From Anseranas semipalmata (Eukaryota > Chordata > Aves > Anseriformes > Anseranatidae): DNA of 64,000 nt. The position numbers were made by a program, and so were the translations under genes. Where the stretch lies: assembly GCA_013399115.1 (NCBI GenBank), contig VXAA01001508.1:1729849-1793848 (forward strand). Direction: 5' to 3'. Below the pieces are notes generated by a model. That model searched no databases. It was given only the letters and a program-made list of their open reading frames with translations, and was not told the origin of the DNA. Of this stretch, positions 46,531 to 58,800 are shown piece after piece. Every line of letters begins with the position of its first letter. The first letter of the stretch is position 1.

Positions 46531-48860
46531 TCACTCTCAGGAGCTGCTCATTTATTAAAATAGTCCATGGAGAGGCTGTGCTCTGACAGGTCCTATCATG
46601 TTTGCTGAGGCTTTCTGACCATCCATCTGCCCACTACTTGCTGTCTTTTCTTGGATCTTATGTCGTTGGTTGCGTTTAGCTGTAAGAGGTTACAGTTTTT
46701 GTGCTGTTTTGTGAACCGAGCAGTTTAGACAAAGATCTTGATAAAACATAAGCCGTAGGATACTGCCTAGAGGTCTGCTAAAATAGCAGTCCATATTCTT
46801 CAGAGTAGGGGCTGTGGATCCCTTCTGTCCTTGCAAGGTCCAATTCCTCTCCCTTCAGGGCTGGTATTGCCATAATACCATTAAGATTGAACTGGTCTAT
46901 GGGAACCTTTAGCTTTCAATTCCTGGACACAATCAGGTGCATTAAGAAAGCGGTAGGGCAAGCTTTGCATCTATTAAAGGAGGTAACGGCTTGCCCTTAT
47001 ACCCGCTTGGTCAGAAGTAAAGCATATAGAACTTCCCTGTCCTTGAGATCTGTTCCTATAAACAACCACTCTATTACCTTTGTAACACTCTTACTGCTTG
47101 TGGTTTATATCATTATATTTATTTCAAAACCTCAGATTTTGACATTTTGTTCAGAGAAGGAAAAAACAATTTAGCTGGTTGCCGTGAAATTTAGTTTAGA
47201 CTAAAATATGTGCTGTGACTCAGTCTGCTAAATGACCTTATGCACTGCTCATTGTAATCCAAAATTGCCAGGCAAGTATTGTAATTAGTTGTGCAAAATG
47301 AAATAACTTTAACTCCTCACATTGAGTAATGACCCAGAAAAATCACTTAAACTATACAATAGAAAAGACTCAAAGCATCTGGCTTTATTTTCACTTTTGT
47401 AGCTCTGCCCCCTTTGATTAAGAAACACTCTCTCCCCCTCATCCCTTTCGAAACTGGGGCTGTCAGCTGCTGCCCAGAACAAATGTTCGCAACTTAGTTG
47501 CCTCTGCCCTAAGAAATCATAACTTCTCATAAAATGTCAGGGCGAGTCTAACAGTACCGGCACAGCAGTCGTTCTGCAAGGATCGTATACATTTGATAAA
47601 CTGGCAACTCATCACTGTTTAAAGAGCTGCTTCATATCATCTGAGATGAGCACGGGTAATAAAAACCTTCACCCAGATCAGCAAACTGCGCTGGGTAACG
47701 GGGCGAGGGGAGACCTTGCATGTGCTGGTGGCACACCGATGTCTCTGAAAGCCGAGTACAAAATTGCTTCGCTCTCCTTTGGCTCCACATAAATACGCTG
47801 TTCCTAGTGAGAATTTTTGCAGCATTTATCAAAATTATCCAGAACAATCGGTGAGCCCTCACAGCATCCCTCCCACCAGCCTCTGTGAATACATCACCTC
47901 TACAGCCGTGCAAAACGGAGCCAGAAAGCGCCGAAATGAGCCAGGGACAAGTGTGATGATGGCAGCGCTGACCCCAGCCTTCAGCCAGGCGTCCACGTCC
48001 CATTTGCTGAGTGCTCCGTGCGAGTGAATTTTGACCAGGCCTTTTAAACATCAGGTATCAGCTACGGGGAGAAGTAAGATATTGGCCTTGTGGGAGTATC
48101 GGTGCGAGTGGATGTAAGAAACTCTAGTATTTGTTTATGAGGTGGGTAGAGAAGTGTCAGATGAAGTTATGTTAGACCTGCCAAAGAGATCAGATTTATC
48201 CTCCACATCCTGACAGCATAAAAGGGGTCTCGTAGCTATTGTGTTAGCAAGTCTAATTCCCACTGGCCGTAAAAAACAATCTGCCACCAAAGGGAGGAGA
48301 TGAAGTGTTTTTAATAACAAAATGAGCTGTTTGCAATGCACTTTTAATTGGATCAATTTTTCCTTTATTACACAATCTTTAAAAATCAAACACATACGTA
48401 TAACCAGACAAGTTCTTTCTCCAGGTAAAGAGCAGAAGGCAAACTATTTCATCACAATCCTTAATTACTCCGTTTCATCTCATTTGGCAGACGATCACAA
48501 CATTGTGTGGGGGCACCACAGCAAGAAATATCGCTCTACGACATCATCTCACAGTCACTATCGAGTTTAGTCAGGGGAAGGGCATGCCCTGGGCTGAGGA
48601 CAAGAGGTTTTCTTTTTCCCTTTTCTGCCTGAAACCCCAGACAAGAAAAAGAGCTGCAGACAAAACACACCCAGGCACCTTTCGCTGTGCCTCGTCCCAC
48701 CAATGCATGGCAGGGTAGTGTTATTTTTCCCAAATCTCTTGAGTGAGAAGCAGATGACAGATGCTTTGTTTGAGCTGTGTAACCAGTAACAGACTGGGGT
48801 AACCAACTGCTCAGTCCGTTTACTGGACCAGCTTTTATGTCCCTTTAAGCACTCCAGGAA
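46531..48860. other. AT-rich intronic block, no gene recognised
   Basis: From about 46.5 kb to the TRIM32 3' region the DNA is clearly more AT-rich than elsewhere and largely free of recognisable repeats. Frames such as plus 46,887-47,174 and minus 47,632-48,051 do not start at ATG or lack homology and codon-like structure. It may contain conserved elements or distal 3' UTR of TRIM32. I cannot support a specific call. Confidence 0.5.
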
Positions 48861-48883
48861 ACGTTCTTGCTAGCAGTGTGATG

Positions 48884-48889
48884 TTTATT
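48884..48889 (-). terminator. TRIM32: Candidate poly(A) signal for TRIM32
   Basis: The plus strand reads tttatt, giving AATAAA on the minus strand. It is the first perfect signal downstream of the TRIM32 stop. Support is positional, because no strong GU-rich element stands out just beyond it. Confidence 0.4.
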
Positions 48890-50665
48890 GCAAAAAAAAA
48901 TTCCATTGGAACAGAAAATGACAGAGGTACATATTATCATAGATAATATTGCTTCAATTATTCAGGTCCACGGTAGCTTCCTGCTTGGAGCAGTTCTTAG
49001 AAACAGGAGAGATGTTTAAAAAAGATCAGTAGGAGAGGAACTGCCATTACCATAATACTGGAAAAAATGCCTTGAGTTACAGTGTAATTAACTGCAGGTC
49101 CCAGTAATAGTAGTCATCTCCCAAAAACATACATGCAAGATGAGATCAGCTCCCCAAATTGCTGTTACATACCTTAGGCAACTGCCCCCTCCCACCCAAA
49201 AAGAGAAGCAGAGAATGTAAATAATTATGTGCATGTTGATAGCCTTAGCAAATACACAGAGCAGCTCAGGAGGGAAGGGAGGATTAAATTCCCTTGAGCT
49301 CCCTCAGCGTCTTCCATCATCTACCCTCAGCTCCTACCCCCTTCTCCACGAGCTTTTTCCAGCAAATTACAGCGAGAAAAATAGGAAGTTGCCCTGGTCA
49401 GGGGACACCTCCATCACACAGCTGGGTTTTTGTTGCGCTGGCCCTGCTCAGCGCTTTGGCTGAGCACAACGGGGAGAGGAAAAAATAAAATCCTATCTAA
49501 AGGGTTCTGCTCCCAGCGCTGCTTCTGGAAACCCTGTAACTGCAAAGAACCGGCTGCAGCAGCTGCTCTGAAGCCTGTTTGACTGTGCTGCCTCACTAGG
49601 GGAAGGTCTATGGGAGCTTAAAAAAATCACCTGTTGCATACAGGTTGTTGGACAAGGAGCAAACAATTTGCTGTAGCTTGGCAGCCACCATAAAATCAGC
49701 TTTTATATTGTCTGCCGTGCCCCCAAATTTGCAACTATGTTGTTGATAGCAACAAATAAATGCACTGCAGTGTAACTATTATCTGTGGCAGATTAACATG
49801 CTACCACTGTGTCCTATTTAAATGCGTCTTTCCTTCAATAAACTATTCCAGGCGAGCAGCACCACACTGAGGTACACATTTATCAGCCAGGAGAGTAGCA
49901 CTGTGGGGGCCTTGGTTCACACAGCTGCAGTTTTGTGCTTCATTTGGCCCAAAGCCGTGATGAACATGAACTCTGGTGCCTGCTGGTGCCATAAAAAAAG
50001 CTGAGGAATGTAGCGTTTTGCTGTGCAAGGAGAAAAAGGCAATGCACCAACGGATGTGCTTCCGAGTATTAAAGAAATAAAAGTGAAACAATCCCCCCTA
50101 TCCCCATCATGGGATACAAAGTGCAGATGGGTGGAAACGTATTGCTAAATGCAATGATCTGGAATGCAGAACAGGGAAGTGCAGGTGAACACAGTGTGTT
50201 GCATTTGATCGCGTTTACTACCATCTCCCAGGCTTATTCCCCAGCCTTTCCCTCCCCCCCGTGAAGAAGGTACCAGACATACCTTCCAAAGACAGTTCCC
50301 AAGACACAATTAATAATAAAACACCTCTGAATATCAACAGTAGGTTTCCCCTGCTTTTTTTCCTCCAACCCCCACCCTTCTCCCCCCTTCTATCTAGCAG
50401 AATTCTGAGTAGTAATAAAAACCCTGCTGCCATCAGAGGGCAGTTTTCTGGCTCAGCTCGGTCTCCCATGATTGCACTGTACTCACTTCACATCGAACAG
50501 ACACGGTTCACAAATGGCACGACGGGGGCGATCTCCTGAATACCAGAAAAGTGGAGAGAGAAAACTCTCGCTCTGAAGTTTGAAAGTAAAGCTCCATCTC
50601 TGTGCAGTTTAAGAGGGCTATTTTGTTTTATGCAGTGCTGCAATCAGAAATGGCTTTCTCTAGTA

Positions 50666-50679
50666 GTTGCCCAGACAAC
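50666..50679 (+). promoter_or_regulatory. X-box-like site near TRIM32
   Basis: GTTGCCCAGACAAC matches the RFX X-box except for one base of the right half site. It lies about 430 bases beyond the TRIM32 stop codon. It may be a chance match. Confidence 0.3.
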
Positions 50680-51110
50680 TGCTACCGAGTTCCTTGCGAG
50701 TACCATGGCGAGAAGAGGATTGCCTCCCTAGTCCTCTAAGGGAAGGTGATCTAGAGCAGTCAGTCAGTGTTTATGGCACAAAGAAAGACACAGTGGCTGA
50801 AGCTGTAGTCGATGTGGCATAACGAGGTGAGAAGGTTTACGGAGTGACCAGTCATTTAGCAAGGAACCAATACTCCAGAAGGATCCTTTCCTTCGTGCTT
50901 GTTCTTCTTTAATGTACAGATTCAAAAAGAGAAGACGCAGACCATCACCACATAAGCTATTTTGTTTCTAGACACAAAATATGACAGCACTGTGCCAAAA
51001 CCCCTTCGGCTATGGCGCAGTCTTCCTGAACATTTGACGCTGGTTCCTGTCAGATTGCAATGAGGCTGGAAGAATCGCTAACGAAAGGGGCTTTACCTAG
51101 GGACATACCT

Positions 51111-53054
51111 TTAAGGGGTGGAATATCTTCTCAGATGGTAACTGTAGATCTTAATGCAATGATCCCAACAGTCCAGCACCAACAGCTGCCCTTTGGGAGT
51201 AATGGCAATACCAACCGGACAAGTGAGTCCTTCCCGGATTAAGATATTATAGCCACCTCCTTTAGGAAAATGCAAAATTTCTTTACGGCTGCTGTCAGCA
51301 ACAATCAGGTCTCCCCTGGCATCCACGCACATCCCAGCAATGCACCTGAAATCCTCGTTCTCGGAGAAGAAGTGGCTAATCTGGCGTCCTAGCTGCCCGT
51401 CTGGGCCGACGGAGCCGATTGAAAAGCCCCCTTCTAAGTGGTGTTCATACTGGCGGTTTTCCAGGTTCAGCCCCAGCCCTTGAGTGAAGTATATGGTCCC
51501 TTCAGCGTCGCAGGTGACAAACTTTGGGCGCACCGCGCTGCACAAGCAGCTGTACTTCACTACCCCCACCCCGCGGTCCACGGTGAAGCACCAGAGCTTC
51601 CCCCCTTCCACATCGGTCACTACAAACTGCCCCGAAGGCAGGGCTGCGATGCCCCAGGGCTTGCTTAGCTGGCTCCTGTGACACGCCACACAGTGGCCAT
51701 CCATGGTGTACACCTTGACAGAGTTATCGTAGCTGTCGGTCACACCTATCAGGCCATGGCAGTTCATGGTGACGGAAAGGGGAGTCAAATTGGGCAAGTC
51801 TGCTCCAAGGAAGCTCAGTACAAAACTATCGATTCCGCTAGGGCTTCGGCGAATCTCCTTCAGGAAGCCCTTGCGGGTGAAAACCTGGATTCGGAAATTG
51901 CCTCGGTCTGCCACAAGCACCTCTCCTTGCTGGGTGACGTGTAAGCTGACGGGCAGATTGAACATCCCCGGCAGGCTGCCCTTGGAACCCATCTTCTTGA
52001 TGAAGTGACACTGCTGGATGCTTGTGGCTGCTTCAGGCATCCTTGGCTTGGCTGGGGAGGAATTTGGTGTGCAGCTGGCCTCTTCGTGCACCAAGTCAGG
52101 CTCCCTAAATGATGCCGATGAGGATGCTGCAGTTTCCATGAGTGATTCCTCCATGTTAACGGTCCGGGGTTTCTTCACCACCTGCCCAATCTGCAGTGGT
52201 CCCACATGGCTCACCTTAAGGAGCTCAACCTCTTGAAGAGTCAGCTCCCTTGGGAGGCTGTTTGTCAGTTCTGGTTCTTCCTCATCTGCTGCCTCCTCCA
52301 AGAGAGCTATATCGCCCTGCTTTATTTTGGCAAGGAAATAATCACAGCGAGACAATATCTGCACTTCTGCTAAGTTCAGTAGATAAGCTTGTTCCTCCAT
52401 TACCTGATTATTTACCTTCTCCACTTCAGATAAAGAGGTGGTGAAGAACTTGCGTGATCTGGCAAGTTCTTCCTGGATCTTGCGCTCTTCTTTGCTGTAA
52501 TCTTGCAGAACTGCTTTGTATCTAGATTGCAGGTCTCTCGAAACACCCTCCAGAGATGCTTTTCTTTTCTGCAGATCATCCATGAGCTCCCGAAGTCTGG
52601 CAAGCCTTGTCCCAAATTCCCTCCTACGCTCTTCAGCAGCCTCTTTGATAGCAATGACACTATGCCCTTGGGGCATGTGTGATGTCTGCTTGCAGGGCTC
52701 ACATAAAACCAAGCTACAGCTCTTGCAAAAATGTCTTGGCAGCCTTCTCCCACAGACCTTGCACATGAGAAGACCCACCACTTCTCCCAGTCCTGTGGTG
52801 TCTATGATCTTCAGCACAGTAAGATTGTCAGTCAGTTGAGCTAAGTTTGTGATCCGGGTGATTTTGCTGCAAAAGGGGCAGCGTATCCCATTAATGCTGT
52901 TAGCTAGCAGTTTCTCCAAGCACTGTTTGCAGATGGTGTGCCCGCAGTGTAAGAGCTTGGGTCTCAGGTGCTCCTCGGTAAAGGACTCCATGCAAATGGG
53001 GCACTCCAGGACCTCTCGGAGTGCATCCGAGTTGAGCTGAGGGGCAGAAGCCAT
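51111..53054 (-). CDS. TRIM32: TRIM32, tripartite-motif E3 ubiquitin ligase
   Basis: TRIM32 is a cytoplasmic RING E3 ligase that ubiquitinates actin, dysbindin and other targets in muscle and neurons. The frame is intact, 647 codons plus stop, in a single exon (human TRIM32 has 653). The start is the first ATG (53,052-53,054) with a strong context (G at -3 and +4); an upstream in-frame TTG is not a start. Domains: a C3HC4 RING at residues 18-62 (C18, C21, C37, H39, C42, C45, C59, C62), a B-box type 2 at about 96-132, a coiled coil at about 133-250, a variable linker at about 290-350, and six NHL repeats to the end. Positions equivalent to human disease residues are unchanged: P128 (P130), R388 (R394) and D481 (D487). 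It lies antisense within an ASTN2 intron, as in mammals. All differences from human are substitutions or short linker and N-terminal changes; no break is seen. Confidence 0.98.
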   Translation of the reverse strand: MASAPQLNSDALREVLECPICMESFTEEHLRPKLLHCGHTICKQCLEKLLANSINGIRCPFCSKITRITNLAQLTDNLTVLKIIDTTGLGEVVGLLMCKVCGRRLPRHFCKSCSLVLCEPCKQTSHMPQGHSVIAIKEAAEERRREFGTRLARLRELMDDLQKRKASLEGVSRDLQSRYKAVLQDYSKEERKIQEELARSRKFFTTSLSEVEKVNNQVMEEQAYLLNLAEVQILSRCDYFLAKIKQGDIALLEEAADEEEPELTNSLPRELTLQEVELLKVSHVGPLQIGQVVKKPRTVNMEESLMETAASSSASFREPDLVHEEASCTPNSSPAKPRMPEAATSIQQCHFIKKMGSKGSLPGMFNLPVSLHVTQQGEVLVADRGNFRIQVFTRKGFLKEIRRSPSGIDSFVLSFLGADLPNLTPLSVTMNCHGLIGVTDSYDNSVKVYTMDGHCVACHRSQLSKPWGIAALPSGQFVVTDVEGGKLWCFTVDRGVGVVKYSCLCSAVRPKFVTCDAEGTIYFTQGLGLNLENRQYEHHLEGGFSIGSVGPDGQLGRQISHFFSENEDFRCIAGMCVDARGDLIVADSSRKEILHFPKGGGYNILIREGLTCPVGIAITPKGQLLVLDCWDHCIKIYSYHLRRYSTP

Positions 53055-53121
53055 GGCTTTCCAAGCCACGTTTAGCCAGTGCAAAACCTGGTACTCACAT
53101 TTATTCCAAAGTGCTCCGACT
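53055..53121 (-). other. TRIM32: TRIM32 5' UTR part of the coding exon
   Basis: On the minus strand a strong polypyrimidine tract (ttccttttttctttctggacag) ends with AG just before 53,121, giving 67 bases of 5' UTR before the ATG. In other vertebrates TRIM32 has a non-coding first exon spliced to the single coding exon, and this acceptor fits that structure. Confidence 0.7.
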
Positions 53122-55430
53122 CTGTCCAGAAAGAAAAAAGGAAATGTGATTTATGTCATCACCAGCAGTTACATATACATGCAATTTATTTCTGATTTAT
53201 CTTCCAACTCTGGAAAAAAAGAAACCCAGTTGGCTTTTCCACATTTGGAAAGCGTAGATTAATCATAGCTAATCTCAGAGTAGGCAAATTCCAAAACTAA
53301 CTTGCAGCTTCTAGTGCAAGGAATTATTCCCTTGCAAAATTTATAAGCAGAACTGCAAGAAGTGTAATGGCAGCAATAAGGAAGCCCAATAGATATTGAT
53401 GACTGAATCATCTCCTCATGGTGCCCATCTCCTGCTGCCAAGCCTGCGAGTTTACATAATTTACTCTGAAACCCAGGGAGATTAAACCAAGCATTCAAAT
53501 GTTGTGCATCAAAAGAGGAACCAGATGGTGCAATGCTTTAGGACATCAATATATCACCTCTGGAGACCTACATTCAGATATGACATCAGATACGAATGAA
53601 ATAAATGTGGTGGTTTTAATCTGCTTTTCTAGATGGCCAAAATAAATGTTCAAAGTTTCGTATGCTTGCCAGGAAGTAAACCTAGAAGGAATGATTTGTC
53701 AGCTTCCGCTTATTGTGAATTACTGTACATAGTGAAAACACACGTCGAAGACTTTACACCAGTGTATTTCATTAACCTCTGCCATGCTGCATCATGCTTC
53801 AGCATGCAGATAAAACACAGCTCAATGCGGCAGTGTTCTAGCAGGTATCAGCAATAACGGAGTTAACAGACAACTCCAAACATTTGTTAATATAGCCTGC
53901 AAGTGTTCACTAGCAGTGCTTGAACTTAGCTTAACTGCATATAATTTGTCCTCATTCCATACTCTTGCAGTGTTGCCCTCATTCTTATGTTTTGGTTCAG
54001 TTTTATACCACTGTGGTTGCCATTCAACTTCAAACCAGGTTTCTTCATCCTCACATCCCTCACAGCAGGGAGCAGATCCCAGCAGCTGTCTTGCTAAAGC
54101 AGCCATCCATTCAAAAGGAACAGAACGGGGTTCACATCATTAAGTTATTATTCAGCAGACTGGGTTTCAATACCTTTGCTATTGCATTGCTTAGCCTTTA
54201 AAAGAAGCGGGGAGAAAACATTTCTTCTAGGGGGAGAGGAGGGGAAGGAAGTAGTTAGTCTTTAAAATGAAGAGCCGGTCACAGAGGGATGTGAACAGAC
54301 AGCTTTTTCTGAATAATGGCTGCATGCACACAGCACTCTCGCTTCCCTGCTGCGTTTGCCTGCTTCATCCTCGGGAGCATTTCAGACAGAAAGGTTCAGT
54401 GTATTTCAGTTTAGCGTTTGCTCAAGTGGAAGGAGACAACTGCAGTGAAGAAAAGTTCTTTATGTTCGTTTAGAGAAAAAAATCATTTTAATTTATCAGC
54501 TACGCGGTGCTTTAAAGCCTGAGTTTCAGGGACTGAGGCAGTGGTGTAGCAGAATCTCCACCAAGTCCCAGGCTGGGATCTGATCCCCGGCTCCCCGGCC
54601 AGGTGGCACAATGAATATCACACAGGCGGCACCTGGGGAGCTGTGACAGTCCAGGTGCTCGCTGTCGCTGGCACTGAAGAGATTTCCCTTTTATTCTCAG
54701 CAATGTCTCAGCTGTGGAAGAAGCAGCCTGGGCACTGCCGTGTAGATCAGAAACATTCCTCTGAGGGATGAAGATCTGTATTTTAAAATGATTTTAAAAA
54801 ATGAAATGTAAGATAAGAGATTCATTACTCTTGTTTTCCTTGGAAATATGTCAAAAGACCTGCTTAGGGAAGGATGAGGTAGAAGCACCGACGTCAGAAA
54901 ATAAGGGTTACATAAAAAGCTACCTTTAGAACAAGTATTTTCATTCAAGTAAAATGGAGGAAGGGATTTTGTTTAGTTTTAACTCAGGTTCAGTTTTTAG
55001 AACGATGATTTGTATGATGTTCTTTTAATATGTAAAACCCTTTTATCAGGATGCCAGCATGCGTCTTAGTAACGTGGAATTCTCTCAAAGCGGCACTTTT
55101 ATCTCTTATCTCGCCGTCAGCCGTGCCTCCACAGCAGTTGCTGTCACAGCGAGTTGTTCTTGGATATCAGACGTTCCCAGGGCAGTTCCTCTGACGCAGG
55201 GAAGGGTGTTAGGGAAAGCCTTAGCAGAGGATCAAGCTGTAACTGTGTGCATTATGTAAGTTTGGTTTCCTTACATTCAAAAGGTTTTCCTGCCACAGTT
55301 TCTCATTTGACTCTGTCGGTTTTAGTTAGCGTGTGCTGCGAACGCAGCCAGCTCCACCTGCACTTCGTAGCTCCTGTTGTGAACAGGTTCCAGCAGGGTA
55401 AAGCCGCAACGTGTGCGGTTTAACGTCGTA
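53122..55430 (-). other. TRIM32: TRIM32 first intron
   Basis: The DNA between the predicted acceptor and the CpG island is AT-rich and non-repetitive. I could not decide the donor of the first exon among several GT sites. No other gene is recognised. A 94-codon minus frame at 53,822-54,106 has no known homology. Confidence 0.55.
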
Positions 55431-55723
55431 CGGCGGCTACGGAAACACCTCGCCGAGGAGCGCCGGGCGGGGTTGTTTGCTGAGGGCAAGCGCTCGCCCC
55501 ACGAAGCGGCCGCGCCACGCAGCGCGATGCTGCGCGAAGCCCCGGTGCGCGCCCCCGTTAACCCGGCCCCACACGGAGCCCGCCTCCGTGCCCGGGAGCG
55601 AGGGGCCCCCGGTTCCCGCGGGGAGGGCCGGGTGCCCGCGGGGCTCGCAGCGCCGAGGGGTCGCGGCCAAGCCCAGCGGGGCGGCCCCGGTAACGCCGCC
55701 ACCTCCGCCGCTCCCGCCCGGCC

Positions 55724-55724
55724 N
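55724..55724. other. Undetermined base (N)
   Basis: One N lies in the most GC-rich part of the CpG island. It probably reflects a sequencing difficulty in this GC-rich tract, and a small gap or collapse is possible. Confidence 0.95.
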
Positions 55725-55776
55725 GCTCCCGGGCCGCGCGCCGCTCCCCGGCGTGCCCCGCGCCGCCGCGCCGCCC

Positions 55777-55783
55777 TGACGTA
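55777..55783 (+). promoter_or_regulatory. CRE half site
   Basis: TGACGTA is a CREB/ATF-type half site in the CpG island, 17 bases from the ZNF143-type element. Binding is inferred. Confidence 0.5.
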
Positions 55784-55800
55784 TGCGCCGCGCCGCGGAG

Positions 55801-55818
55801 CACGCTGGGAGTTGTAGT
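55801..55818 (-). promoter_or_regulatory. ZNF143/SBS-type promoter element
   Basis: The minus strand reads ACTACAACTCCCAGCGTG, close to the ACTACAATTCCCAGAATGC family bound by ZNF143 (Staf) and found in many CpG-island and bidirectional promoters. Its orientation fits transcription of TRIM32 on the minus strand. It helps place the TRIM32 start in the 55.75-55.80 kb region. Confidence 0.75.
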
Positions 55819-55850
55819 TGCACACATAAATATTGCCAAGGAATAGATAC

Positions 55851-58800
55851 GCAGCCGCGGTTGCTTGTTCAAGCACTTGCGCGGGGCACGTCCTGGTTGA
55901 TGTTCATCCCTTCCCCGCGCTAGCCCAGCTCCTGGCAGCGCTGGCCAGCGAGCGGTGCAGCTGCAGGAGTGGGAAATCAAAGGTTTGTGCGGAATTGCGC
56001 CGCTCGGGGATGAACCCTCAGTCATGGGACAGCTTGCTTTGCCCTGCTGAAATGGAAGAGTCGGCGCTGCTGGCTCTGTGCTGTTTTGGGGGGACTCGGT
56101 TGGTGAGTCAAGATCAAAAGAGCTGAGGTGGAGGAGGTGGAGGCGTCCGCCAGAACGCTGCGTGGGACCACGGAGCGCTGTGTGAGGGTGTTTGAATGGA
56201 GACGTGCCGCTGAGATGCCTCCCTCCCTTTCCTACTTTCCAGCCACACCATGCAGAGGACAACAGCCAGGGCTCAGAAACAAAATCTGTGGCCACCACGC
56301 TCCTTTTTATGTGTTTTAATACCTGGATGCCTCACAGGAAAACAAAATGTGTTGGCAGTGTCTTTTCTGTAGCCTGTCAGTGAGGCTCCCAACCACTGGT
56401 GCTTCCCCTGGCTGGGTTCAGGCCAGTGCCAGCAGCCTCCAGAACAGGCTGCAAGCTGTCACCCTCAGGGTGGCCTTGCCGAGTAGCAGGCCTGGTCCAC
56501 CTGGTGGTTTGGTGATGGAAACCTGGTGGTCAGTGGGACCATGCCCTCAGCAAGACCAGGCAGAGGGTGCCCCTAAGAGCGTTATGCGGGACCCTTGCAA
56601 GGTCCAGCTTTCTGCTTCCCGCAGGGCCAACATGTGACACTGCTCTGGTGGAAGTGCAGGCTGTGACTGCACTGGGGTTGGCTCTGTAACCCTTCCCGAA
56701 ACATGAGGGATTGGAAGAGCCACCTTGGAGGCTGCTCCTGTCACCACCTTCTTGCTCTGCAGATTTTAACGTGCTCACAGCACATGCGCTCACCCAGATT
56801 TGTCCCTCTCCGCTGCGCACGCCTGGGAGGTAGCGAAGGGTGGCGGCTCTATCACACAGGCACAGGACTAATGAGCAGAGTCATTAATCATATAATCAGT
56901 CATTTCCCTCCTGCCTCTTCCCTCCTCCTCGTCATCCCTCTGACCTTTCTATCTGATCTCTCTTCTCCCCATCAGATGGGCTCTGCTGGCTGAAATCAGA
57001 GGCAGGATTTTAGCAACCAGACCGTGGCTCTGCTCTGGCATTTTGTGGGGTTGTGCTGTTGTGTTGCTCTCCATCCGTGTGTGCAGGGGGCCAGTACAGC
57101 CTGCGCCATGGCAGCAGCTGTGGGGCCATGCCCAGACCTCTCACTGAAAGCCACAGTGCATCTTCAGAGTGGTTTGCTTACCCGAGCAAGGAACAGGAAA
57201 CAGCAGAGAGAGCAATGCAGGCAGTGAAGGTGCTTGAAGACAGAGCAGATGCAAATCCAGACTTTACTTGCAAAGGAAAATGAGTGAGATTTATGTTCTC
57301 CTGTTTTCGTGCCGTGCTTCAGGCTCTGAGCAACAAACCTCAGCGGGAACCAGCTGATCACAGCGAGTCCCTGAGGTGAGCTGTGCCCAGGGAGGGGACA
57401 CGGGGTTCGCTCCCACCTCTGGGTATCACCGCTGCATCCAGGTTGGAAGCGGTTGTGGGTTTGAGCACAGCGAGTGCTGTCCAGACCTTTGGGAAATGCA
57501 GCAGGTGAGACTTGTTCAGCTGGGTAGTCCGGCAGAGCAGCTTGACACTGAATGAAGGACCTGCCTTGACCCATGTGTCGTGTCTGGCTGCACAGCAGCA
57601 CAACTGGCACTGCGGGTGGAGCTGGCGGTGAGCTCAGGGATGAAGAGCCAAAGGGTGAAACTCCCGGGGAGTCACGGGGGGAGATGCTCTTTCAGTGATG
57701 TATTTTACAGCAAATAAAAGTGAACATTAGGATTGAACCAGGGTGGTCTAGCAGACTTTGTGAGGGCGCCCACACCTGAAAATGAGCAGTATGAAGAAAA
57801 CAAAGGACTCTGTGGATTTGGTTAGAGGTGATATCAACGAGCCAGTGATGTTACCCAGCAAGACAGGGCATGGGGACCCTGCACCATGACGAGGGAGAAC
57901 ATGCAGCCCAGCTCCCTTGTCACCCTAGCCCCTGGCCAGGTGACATGTCCCATGGGCTGCCCCATGCTGGCAGCCATCCAGCCAGCAGGGCTTGGTAGAT
58001 CTCATCCATCCCATGGGAAATGGGCACAGAAGCGCCCTGGAGAAGGGAGTGAGCCGGCTGCCGGTACCAGTGTCACCCCACAGCCCATGGGAGACAACAG
58101 CAGCAATTTGGGGGTCGTGGAGCTGGCCTTGGGGGCTGCAGTGGCTCAGAGGCAGGGGGCAAGCACCAAGATGCTGCTGAGGGTAGGGCAGGGCAGGGCT
58201 TTGGTGGGAGCCAACGCAGGGAGCAGGAGCTGCGCGGGGCTCTGCAGGGCTTGCAAAAACGAGCTCACCGGTGATACCTGCACGGCCTCCTTCTGTAGAG
58301 GTTTGTGTGCTCTAAAAGCCCTCCTGGCTTTTTTTTCCTTAACGCCCTGGGCTTGCAAGGCTGTTCTTAATGGCGTTAAGAAATTTCTGTGCTATGTGGG
58401 TTGTTAGTTGGCTATGAGCAGCGGTGAGAGCAGGGGCGGCGAGCAGGGGGCTTGCAGAGGGAGGCCGGCCGTGGGGCAGAGGCAGCCGGCACTCCTGGGG
58501 CGACGTGGGGAGATGTGGACGAGGTGGGGTGGGAAGGGGTCGGGAACCCCCGCGGGTAGGAGCGTGTTGGCACTCAGGAAGGCTGCGCATGGAGGTGGGG
58601 GGTCTCCGAGGCGTGGGTTTCCCCTAAGGGCAGGAGTGGAGGGGCTGGAGGGCACCGAGAGGCGTTTTGCAGCCCGGGAGCCATCGAGCCGCAGGGCCAC
58701 CAGAGGGCAGCAGGTCCTCGCGGACCGCGCCGGCCACAAGTAGCCCCCGCAGCCCCGCCGGTGGCACGGCCACACGCGGTCCCCGCCGCGCCGTGGGGCT

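Larger units (their letters stand above)
48862..51110 (-). other. TRIM32: Probable TRIM32 3' UTR
   Basis: On the minus strand the first canonical AATAAA after the TRIM32 stop codon is at 48,884-48,889, which would give a 3' UTR of about 2.2 kb. A weaker ATTAAA at 50,908-50,913 could give a much shorter 3' UTR of about 0.2 kb. The whole stretch is AT-rich and lacks recognised repeats, as expected of a UTR. The cleavage site itself cannot be fixed from sequence alone. An X-box-like site lies within it at 50,666-50,679. Confidence 0.4.
55430..55850 (-). promoter_or_regulatory. TRIM32: TRIM32 CpG-island promoter
   Basis: This is the most CG-dense stretch near TRIM32 and lies about 2.4-2.7 kb upstream of its start codon. 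It contains an N at 55,724, a CRE half site TGACGTA (55,777-55,783) and an ACTACAACTCCCAGC-type element (55,801-55,818). No TATA box stands out. The first exon is expected here on the minus strand. CpG islands can fire in both directions, so a divergent plus-strand transcript is possible. Confidence 0.75.

Noticed and set aside
46887..47174. 95-codon plus-strand frame with a hydrophobic segment
   Set aside because: It starts at TTG, has no homology, and lies in AT-rich intron. The hydrophobic run reflects T-rich DNA.
53055..53084. Ten-residue N-terminal extension of TRIM32
   Set aside because: The upstream in-frame codon is TTG, not ATG. Homology to human TRIM32 begins at the ATG at 53,054, and the predicted splice acceptor makes the upstream bases 5' UTR.
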